NCBI GenBank assembly: GCA_002451215.1
Contig: DKBM01000130.1
Coordinates: 1-12,930, forward strand
Origin: SM1-46 sp002451215
GTDB lineage: Bacteria; Pseudomonadota; Gammaproteobacteria; Acidiferrobacterales; Sulfurifustaceae
Direction: 5' to 3'
DNA: 12,930 nucleotides
Shown here: positions 7,933 through 12,930 of the stretch, in pieces
How positions within the stretch are numbered: the first letter of the stretch is position 1
Layout of the letters: each line of letters begins with the position of its first letter
Made by a program: the position numbers and the translations under genes
The notes under the pieces: model-generated
Databases searched by the model: none
What the model was told of the DNA's origin: nothing
Seen by the model: only the letters and a program-made list of their open reading frames with translations

Positions 7933-8339
7933 ATACGTTCACGTTGCTATTGCGCGCTGCCCAGCAAGAGCAGCGTATAGAAGGCGTGAGCGCGTTCATC
8001 GGCGAAGATGGCAGCGGGAGTTTTGGCTTGCTGGCCCGGCACGCGCGTTTTCTCACCGCGCTGGAATTTGGTTTGGCACGCTTCCGGGTCGGTGAGGAAC
8101 CATGGCGATACCTGGCGGTGCCGCGGGCGCTGGTCTACTTCGTGGACAATCAGCTGACGCTCACCACCCGCCACTATGTGCTCGACGACGACTACGAACG
8201 CATCAGCCGGACCCTGCAGGAGGAGCTGCTGGCCGAGGAGCAGGCACTGCGCAGCGTGCGCAACAGCCTGCGCATCATGGAGGAATATCTGCTCAAGCGT
8301 CTCTGGCAGGTGGGTCGCCAAATGAGGTCGCCGGTATGA
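7929..8339 (+). CDS. atpC: N-ATPase subunit epsilon
   Basis: A 136-residue subunit of the central stalk. The N-terminal half is the beta-sandwich that contacts gamma and the c ring (FGLLARHARFLTAL resembles the 'G..PgHapllt.L' segment of epsilon). The C-terminal half, about 85-130, is the helical part with many Glu/Arg/Leu that in other ATPases can inhibit hydrolysis. The ATG at 7929 overlaps the atpD stop and has AAGGAG six bases upstream, so it is chosen over an in-frame upstream start at 7893 inside atpD. The gene ends in another ATGA overlap, with atpQ. Epsilon directly after beta is normal in both F- and N-type operons. The sequence is diverged from housekeeping epsilon, as expected for this family. 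Confidence 0.9.
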   Translation: MNTFTLLLRAAQQEQRIEGVSAFIGEDGSGSFGLLARHARFLTALEFGLARFRVGEEPWRYLAVPRALVYFVDNQLTLTTRHYVLDDDYERISRTLQEELLAEEQALRSVRNSLRIMEEYLLKRLWQVGRQMRSPV

Positions 8340-8608
8340 ATGAAGACGACCGCCTGCGTCAGCGCCTGGAACAACAGGCGCGTCGGCTGCGCAAGGCCGA
8401 GTCAGAGCGCAACACGCTGCTGGCGCAGACCGTGTTTATTGGCACGCTCGGGCTGTTGTTCGTGTTGCCGGTGATCGGTGGCGCCTATCTTGGTAAATGG
8501 CTGGACAGTCTGGCGGCCGGTTTCTCGATCCGCTGGACAGTCAGCCTCATTCTGCTCGGCGTGTTTGTTGGCGCTGTCAATGTGTACCTGTTTATTCGGG
8601 AGCGATGA
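8336..8608 (+). CDS. atpQ: N-ATPase accessory membrane protein AtpQ (AtpI-like)
   Basis: A 90-residue protein with a charged N-terminal helix (about 3-27, Arg/Glu/Gln-rich) and two transmembrane helices (about 29-50 and 66-86) joined by a loop containing GAYLGKWLDS, the conserved segment of the AtpI-like 'ATPase gene 1' family. Such proteins are thought to help c-ring assembly, and a Ca2+/Mg2+ transport role has also been proposed. The ATG at 8336 overlaps the atpC stop. The longer open frame beginning at 8102 lies inside atpC and is not real. The next start (atpB, 8609) follows the stop directly, so there is no room for the second small gene, atpR, that usually follows atpQ in N-ATPase operons. 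Confidence 0.82.
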   Translation: MNEDDRLRQRLEQQARRLRKAESERNTLLAQTVFIGTLGLLFVLPVIGGAYLGKWLDSLAAGFSIRWTVSLILLGVFVGAVNVYLFIRER

Positions 8609-9304
8609 ATGCAAGGCGGGGCACTGGGTGTGACGGTCGTGTGGCAGCTCGGGCCGGTGGCGATCACCGAGACCGTGGTTACCACCTGGGTGATCATGGC
8701 GCTGCTCGGGCTGCTGTCGGTGCTGCTGACGCGTCGATTGACGCTGCGTCCCGGGGCGTTGCAGACCGCAGTCGAGGGCGTGGTCACAGCGCTCGAGGCA
8801 GCAATCGCGGCGGTGGCCCCGGCGCAGGCGCGACACATGTTGCCGCTGGTCGGAACGCTTTGGGTGTTCCTGGTGGTCGCGAATCTCGCCGGACTGATTC
8901 CGGGCGTGCACTCGCCGACCGGGGATCTCTCTGCCACCGCGGCGCTGGCGCTGCTGGTGTTTCTGTCGGTGCACTGGTTCGGCATTCGCGCCCAGGGGCT
9001 GCGCGCCTATTTGCGCCATTATCTTTCGCCCAGTCCGATTCTGTTGCCGTTTCACCTTATCAGCGAGGTTACCCGCACCGTGGCACTCGCGGTGCGTCTG
9101 TTTGGCAACATCATGAGTCTGGAGATGGCAGCACTGCTGATCCTGCTGGTCGCCGGATTCCTGGTGCCGATCCCGATCCTGATGCTGCACATCATCGAGG
9201 CACTGGTACAGGCCTATATCTTCGGCATGCTGGCACTGATCTACATCGCCGGTGGGCTCGAGGCGCAACAACGCACTGCTGATCAAGACAAGGAGACCAC
9301 ATGA
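8609..9304 (+). CDS. atpB: N-ATPase subunit a (Fo stator)
   Basis: A 231-residue membrane protein with about five to six hydrophobic helices. The key segment AVRLFGN (161-167) carries the essential stator arginine, Arg163, equivalent to E. coli aArg210. Gln201 in ALVQAYIFGML corresponds to the conserved Gln of the last helix. Subunit a forms the two ion half-channels next to the c ring. It is shorter at the N-terminus than housekeeping subunit a, as is normal for the alternate family. ATG 8609 immediately follows the atpQ stop; an ATG at 8605 is in another frame and reads a shadow. The stop overlaps the atpE start (ATGA). Confidence 0.94.
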   Translation: MQGGALGVTVVWQLGPVAITETVVTTWVIMALLGLLSVLLTRRLTLRPGALQTAVEGVVTALEAAIAAVAPAQARHMLPLVGTLWVFLVVANLAGLIPGVHSPTGDLSATAALALLVFLSVHWFGIRAQGLRAYLRHYLSPSPILLPFHLISEVTRTVALAVRLFGNIMSLEMAALLILLVAGFLVPIPILMLHIIEALVQAYIFGMLALIYIAGGLEAQQRTADQDKETT

Positions 9305-9567
9305 ACGACATGACCTGGTTTACCACGGCCTCAACCGTGGCCGCGGCACTCGGGATCGCGATCGGGGTGCTGCTGCCGGCCTTCGCGATGGGCCGTGCCA
9401 TCGCTGCGGCGCTGGATGCCCTGGCACGCCAGCCCGAGGCCGAGCGGTCGATCATGCGCACCCTGTTCATCGGCTTGGCGATGATCGAGTCACTGGCGAT
9501 CTATGTACTGGTGATCGCCCTCATTATTCTGTTCCGCAACCCGTTGCTTGAGTATCTGGTCAAGTAG
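9301..9567 (+). CDS. atpE: N-ATPase subunit c (rotor ring)
   Basis: An 88-residue two-helix hairpin that forms the rotating ring. The polar loop ARQPEAE (42-48) contacts gamma and epsilon. The ion-carrying glutamate is Glu63 in IESLAIY. Aligned by eye to the Na+-binding Ilyobacter tartaricus c subunit, the Na+ ligand Gln32 is Met30 here and Thr67 is Leu65, while Glu65, Ser66 and Tyr70 are kept (Glu63, Ser64, Tyr68). The helix-1 GxGxGxGxG motif is eroded to V-x-L-x-A-x-A-x-G (23-31). The site therefore looks proton-specific, and the ring is likely large. ATG 9301 overlaps the atpB stop and has AAGGAG five to six bases upstream. The gap to atpF is 26 bases. Confidence 0.94.
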   Translation: MNDMTWFTTASTVAAALGIAIGVLLPAFAMGRAIAAALDALARQPEAERSIMRTLFIGLAMIESLAIYVLVIALIILFRNPLLEYLVK

Positions 9568-9593
9568 CCGTCAACCGAACCGGAGACTGACGC

Positions 9594-10349
9594 GTGCAAA
9601 TCGACTGGTCCACGATCATTCTCGAGATCGTCAACTTCCTGGTCCTGGTCTGGATCCTGAAACGCTTCCTGTACCAGCCGGTGCTGGACATCATTGCCAA
9701 ACGCAAGGCCGGGATTGAGGAGACGGTCGCGAAGGCCGAGGCAACCCAACACGAGGCGGAAGCGCTTAAACAGCAGTACGAAGGTCGCGTCGGCGAGTGG
9801 GAACAGGAACGGGGTGTATCCCGCGAGGCCCTGCAACATGAGCTCGAGGCCGAGCGTAAGCGCCGCTTTGAAGCGCTGCAGACGGAGCTGCAGGCCGCGC
9901 GCGAGAAGGCGCGGGTCGCCGACGAGCGCCGCCTGATGGAGGCCCGGCGCCACAGCGAGCAACAGGCGGTGACCCAGGGCGCGCGATTTGCCGGAAAGCT
10001 GTTAGGTCGATTGAGTGGACCGGATCTCGATACTCGACTTAATGCGCTGTTGCTGGAAGAACTGGCAAATCTGCCAGACGAACGAGTTGCCGCGCTGCGT
10101 CAGCAGGCGACAGCCAGCCAGAACGACGCGGAGGTGCTGAGCGCCCGGGTCTTGGATGACAAGACGCGCCGGCAGATCGAGTCGGTGTTGCACACGCTTT
10201 TCGATCGGTCCATCACCTGCCGGTACCATGAAGACCCGGCGCTGATCGCGGGTCTGCGCATTACGCTGGGCCCCTGGGTGCTGCGTGCCAATCTCCAGGA
10301 CGAACTGCAGGGATTTGCCGAGTTGACTCATGAATCGTCCGCTGACTGA
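9594..10349 (+). CDS. atpF: N-ATPase subunit b with delta-like C-terminal domain
   Basis: The peripheral stalk subunit, 251 residues, against about 156 for ordinary b. One transmembrane helix (about 6-25) is followed by a long charged coiled coil (about 35-135). The C-terminal part, about 175-245, resembles the C-terminal domain of subunit delta: SARVLDDKTRRQIESVL, then the DPALIAGLRITLG strand and a final LQDELQ helix, as in 'dpsliGG..i..g'. This probably replaces the absent delta gene by clamping the top of F1. The start is GTG at 9594, chosen because it gives the family N-terminus M-x-IDW and has CGGAG eight bases upstream; no nearby ATG does. The 3' end overlaps atpA by 20 bases. Confidence 0.9.
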   Translation: MQIDWSTIILEIVNFLVLVWILKRFLYQPVLDIIAKRKAGIEETVAKAEATQHEAEALKQQYEGRVGEWEQERGVSREALQHELEAERKRRFEALQTELQAAREKARVADERRLMEARRHSEQQAVTQGARFAGKLLGRLSGPDLDTRLNALLLEELANLPDERVAALRQQATASQNDAEVLSARVLDDKTRRQIESVLHTLFDRSITCRYHEDPALIAGLRITLGPWVLRANLQDELQGFAELTHESSAD

Positions 10350-11823
10350 GCTCGCCGAAGGACCGCTGGCCCGGCAGGCGCGCTGGGTCGACCGTTATGC
10401 GCTGCGTCTCGATATACGCGAGCAGGGCACGGTCGTGTCGGTTGGGGACGGAATCGCCTGGATCGATGGTTTGCCGTCGGCGGCGATTGACGACGTACTC
10501 GACTTTGAGGACGGCAGCCGTGGCCTGGTGTTCGACCTGACCACCGAACGGGTCGGCGCGGTGTTGCTGCGCGCAACCAACATGCTCACCGCCGGTACCC
10601 CGGTACAAGCGTCTCACTTGCCGCTTGCCATACCGGTTGGTAATGCGCTGCGCGGACGGGTGGTTGATCCGTTCGGTGCACCGCTGGACGGTCTGGCGCC
10701 GCCGGATGCCCGCGCGCTGCGGCCGTTGCAGCGGCGTGCCCCTCCGATCATTGAACGTGATTTCGTCAACCGCCCGCTGTACACCGGGAACAAGATCATC
10801 GACACACTGATCCCGATCGGCATGGGGCAGCGTCAGCTGATCGTCGGCGACAAGGGCATTGGGCGCAGCGCAATTGCCATCGATGCGGTCATCAACCAGC
10901 GGGGCAAGAATGTTTATTGTGTCTATGTGCTGATCGGCCAGCGCCGCTCGACGGTGGTGTCGACGGTCGATACCCTTCGTGAGGCCGGCGCACTCGACTA
11001 CACCACGGTCGTGGTGGCGGAGGGGAGTGCATTGCCCGGTATGCAGTATCTGGCGCCGTTCGCCGGATGTAGCATTGCCGAACAATGGATGGAGCAAGGG
11101 TACGACACGCTGGTGCTGTACGACGATCTGTCCACGCATGCCAGGGTCTATCGCGAGCTATCGTTGCTGTTGCGGCGGCCGCCGGGTCGCGAGGCCTATC
11201 CGGGCGACATCTTTTCTGTGCACGCCCAGCTGCTCGAACGTTCCACCTGTCTCAACGCGGAGCACAGCGGCGGTTCGATGACGGCGCTGCCGATTATCGA
11301 AACCCAGCGGGGGGAGATCGCCGCCTACATCCCGACCAATCTGATCTCGATCACCGACGGGCAAATCTATCTCGATGCCGAGCTGTTCGCCAGCGGGTTC
11401 CGGCCAGCCATCGATGTCAGCCGCTCGGTGTCGCGCATTGGCGGTGTCGCCCAGCATCCGCGCATCAAGCAAGAAGCCGGTCGCATGAAACTCGACTACC
11501 TGCAGTTTCTCGAGCTCGAGGTGTTCACGCGTTTCGGCGCGCGGCTCGAGGCCTCGATCGAAAAGGCCATTCGCCGTGGGCGCGTGCTGCGCGAGTGCCT
11601 GAAGCAGGATCGCCTGACACCGCTGCCGGTGCTGTTCCAGATGGCGTGGCTGGTGGCGTTCAATGACGGATTGCTGGACCATGTTGAAGCCGAAGCCGTT
11701 CCGAGACAGCTCGGCAATTTGGCGCTGGCACTGCGCGACACCGATCTCACCCTCGACAGTCCACGCGATCAATGGTCGAAAGCGGTCGCGCGCTGGATGC
11801 GTCCTGGCAAGGCCCCGTCATGA
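10330..11823 (+). CDS. atpA: N-ATPase subunit alpha with unusual P-loop (Lys to Arg)
   Basis: The regulatory (non-catalytic) partner of beta in the F1 ring, 497 residues. The family segments are clear: the N-terminal EQGTVVSVGDGIA, Walker B LVLYDD (261-266), LLLRRPPGREAYPGDIF (279-295) and the arginine finger Arg369 in SVSRIGG, which reaches into the beta catalytic site. The P-loop, however, reads GDKGIGRS (173-180): the Lys of GxxxxGK[ST] is Arg179, and the Gln of canonical GDRQTGKT is also lost. Nucleotide binding at the non-catalytic site may therefore be weaker. The reading frame is intact on both sides, so a sequencing shift is unlikely. ATG 10330 lies 20 bases inside atpF, and no other in-frame Met occurs before residue 85. 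Ends in an ATGA overlap with atpG. Confidence 0.95.
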   Translation: MNRPLTELAEGPLARQARWVDRYALRLDIREQGTVVSVGDGIAWIDGLPSAAIDDVLDFEDGSRGLVFDLTTERVGAVLLRATNMLTAGTPVQASHLPLAIPVGNALRGRVVDPFGAPLDGLAPPDARALRPLQRRAPPIIERDFVNRPLYTGNKIIDTLIPIGMGQRQLIVGDKGIGRSAIAIDAVINQRGKNVYCVYVLIGQRRSTVVSTVDTLREAGALDYTTVVVAEGSALPGMQYLAPFAGCSIAEQWMEQGYDTLVLYDDLSTHARVYRELSLLLRRPPGREAYPGDIFSVHAQLLERSTCLNAEHSGGSMTALPIIETQRGEIAAYIPTNLISITDGQIYLDAELFASGFRPAIDVSRSVSRIGGVAQHPRIKQEAGRMKLDYLQFLELEVFTRFGARLEASIEKAIRRGRVLRECLKQDRLTPLPVLFQMAWLVAFNDGLLDHVEAEAVPRQLGNLALALRDTDLTLDSPRDQWSKAVARWMRPGKAPS

Positions 11824-12683
11824 CCGCGCGGCGCGAGGTTGAAGGGCGGTTGCATAGTCTCGGGGAGATTCGCGAGGTGATGAACTCGATGAAGACTCTC
11901 GCCACGATGGAAACCCATAAACTCGCCCGCTTCCTGGCGGTTCAGCAGCACCAGGTCGCCGACATCGAGACGATGGCGGCGGATCTGCTGACCCATTATC
12001 CAGACGTTCGTCCGGTCACCGCGCCCGTCGGGCGTGTTTTGATCCTGATCGGCTCCGAGCGGGGCTTCTGCGGTGATTTCAACGATCGATTGGCGCATGC
12101 GCCACAGGTATCGGATCATTCCGGCGCGAATAGCACGATCATCGCGGTCGGACGCCGCCTGGCTATCCGGCTCGACGACCGTATCGCGTCAACGATCGCC
12201 CTCGATGGCGCCAGTGCTACCGAGCAAGTGGGCAGCGTACTTAATCAGCTGGCCCGGTCGATCGCCACGGTCCAGGGCGAGCACGGCCCGCTTGCGCTTT
12301 CCGTCATGTATCACGACAGCAACGGTGGCGATCTGCGTGAACGTGCGCTGTATCCCGCGTTTGCGCATGTCCCGGGTCCGAAGCGGCAGTTCGGCCACCC
12401 ACCGCAACTCAATCTTGCGCCGCCGGTTCTGTTTGCGGAGCTGTTCGAGCAATATCTGTTTGCCACGCTGTCCGAATTGCTCTACACGTCACTGATGGCA
12501 GAAAACCAGAAACGGGAGCAACATCTCGACTCCGCCATCCGCCACCTGGACGATCGACGCGAAGAGCTCGACCGGCGCAGCCGGGTGTTGAGACAGGAGG
12601 AAATCATCGAGGAGATCGAGGTGATCCTGCTCAACGTCAAGGCGCCCGGGGTGTCGCAAGACAAGGAACCTTACAGAAATTGA
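11820..12683 (+). CDS. atpG: N-ATPase subunit gamma
   Basis: The rotating shaft inside the F1 ring, 287 residues. The N-terminal helix (EVEGRLHSLGEIREVMNSMKTLA, about 6-28) and the conserved 'SDrGlcGgyN'-like segment (GSERGFCGDFN, 78-88) identify it. The C-terminal helix, starting at about 220 (LFATLSELLYTSLMAENQKR), is the second half of the shaft coiled coil. ATG 11820 overlaps the atpA stop and gives the normal N-terminus; an in-frame ATG at 11772 lies inside atpA and would add 16 unrelated residues. It is the last gene of the operon; no delta gene follows. The C-terminal tail (about 265-287) is short and diverged. Confidence 0.93.
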   Translation: MTARREVEGRLHSLGEIREVMNSMKTLATMETHKLARFLAVQQHQVADIETMAADLLTHYPDVRPVTAPVGRVLILIGSERGFCGDFNDRLAHAPQVSDHSGANSTIIAVGRRLAIRLDDRIASTIALDGASATEQVGSVLNQLARSIATVQGEHGPLALSVMYHDSNGGDLRERALYPAFAHVPGPKRQFGHPPQLNLAPPVLFAELFEQYLFATLSELLYTSLMAENQKREQHLDSAIRHLDDRREELDRRSRVLRQEEIIEEIEVILLNVKAPGVSQDKEPYRN

Positions 12684-12695
12684 CTGGCAAGCTGT

Positions 12696-12713
12696 GCAGT
12701 GCCCCTGCACTGC
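12696..12713 (+). terminator. Hairpin after the ATPase operon
   Basis: A 6-bp inverted repeat (GCAGTG / CACTGC, six-base loop) starts 12 bases after the atpG stop. No run of T follows, so it is at best a weak or factor-dependent terminator. It can also pair in a shifted way (GTGCAG / CTGCAC). Confidence 0.3.
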
Positions 12714-12734
12714 CGGTTCAGGGACGTACTTATT

Positions 12735-12765
12735 GCGAAGAGCGAAGTCAGAGCTCCGCTCTCGC
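12735..12765. terminator. Imperfect hairpin between convergent genes
   Basis: A stem of nine pairs with one bulged A (GCG-A-AGAGCG against CGCTCT-CGC, twelve-base loop) lies between the convergent atpG and quinone oxidoreductase genes. Neither side has a T run. Its position suggests a role in ending transcription from either side, but the evidence is only structural. Confidence 0.25.
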
Positions 12766-12867
12766 CAATATCAGAGACACCTGAAATCGAACCCCGCGAT
12801 TGTTGTTGGGGGTCCCGACGGCATGGCGGCCAGCGCGGATTTGCTGAGGTCGAGTAAGGTTGATTCC

Positions 12868-12930
12868 TTAAGGTAGCAATACTGTCGAGCCGGTGGTCTT
12901 GCGCGCCTCGATATCGCGATGGGCCTGGGC
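12868..12930 (-). CDS. NADPH:quinone oxidoreductase-like protein, C-terminal end only
   Basis: Only the last 20 codons are inside the window: AQAHRDIEARKTTGSTVLLP, then TAA at 12868-12870. This is the typical C-terminus of the QOR branch of the zinc-alcohol-dehydrogenase-like superfamily ('aHr.LeaRkTtGk.vL.P'), which reduces quinones or alpha,beta-unsaturated carbonyls with NADPH in the cytoplasm. The rest of the gene lies outside, so domain content and exact type cannot be checked. It is convergent with the ATPase operon and is probably unrelated to it. Confidence 0.75.
   Translation of the reverse strand, partial: AQAHRDIEARKTTGSTVLLP

Noticed and set aside
8497..9282. 261-codon plus-strand frame overlapping atpB, considered as a possible atpR
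   Set aside because: It is Gly/Arg-rich without hydrophobic helices and is a frame shadow of atpQ/atpB.
8402..9286. Long minus-strand open frame (294 codons) opposite atpQ/atpB
   Set aside because: It is extremely rich in Gln/His/Arg, typical of an antisense shadow, and lies over two clear ATPase genes.
10261..11139. Long minus-strand frame opposite atpA
   Set aside because: It shows no recognisable family features and is antisense to a clear alpha subunit.
12684..12867. Possible tRNA or small RNA in the convergent intergenic space
   Set aside because: Hairpins are present, but there is no cloverleaf or TTCGA-arm arrangement and no promoter that I can support.
1..12930. CRISPR arrays, insertion sequences, attachment sites
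   Set aside because: No spaced direct repeats, transposase genes or terminal inverted repeats were found.

Overview
The window is GC-rich proteobacterial DNA, probably gamma- or betaproteobacterial and probably from a draft or metagenome-derived assembly, because two undetermined bases at 3941-3942 break a gene. No RNA genes, CRISPR arrays or mobile elements were found. The taxonomic guess rests only on gene families, gene order and an FNR/Anr-type operator.

Left part (1-3923). A minus-strand arylsulfatase-type gene enters with only its first 43 codons. Next comes a large minus-strand lipoprotein cytochrome with eight CXXCH haem sites followed by HEAT-like and TPR helical repeats. Divergent from it is a small membrane-anchored TPR-like protein. 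Convergent to that is a two-helix membrane protein of unknown function.

Middle (3923-6531). A minus-strand group reads LOG-family nucleotide hydrolase, then a beta-CASP metallo-beta-lactamase RNase-like protein, then the two-helix protein. The N gap removes the C-terminus of the beta-CASP gene. A 301-bp intergenic stretch separates this group from the divergent ATPase operon and carries a perfect 14-bp FNR/Anr/Dnr-type palindrome at 6418-6431.

Right part (6532-12683). A compact plus-strand operon encodes an alternate F1Fo ATPase of the N-ATPase type: atpD (beta), atpC (epsilon), atpQ (AtpI-like), atpB (a), atpE (c), atpF (long b with a delta-like tail), atpA (alpha), atpG (gamma). Most junctions are ATGA-type stop/start overlaps, there is no separate delta gene, and beta comes first, all N-ATPase hallmarks. 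N-ATPases usually accompany a housekeeping F-ATPase and are thought to work mainly as ATP-driven ion pumps. Three details stand out: the usual second small membrane gene, atpR, is missing; the c subunit lacks the glutamine and threonine associated with Na+ binding, which suggests proton coupling; and the alpha P-loop has Arg in place of the canonical Lys. The operator suggests induction at low oxygen.

The window ends with a convergent intergenic stretch holding hairpins and the last 20 codons of a minus-strand quinone oxidoreductase.
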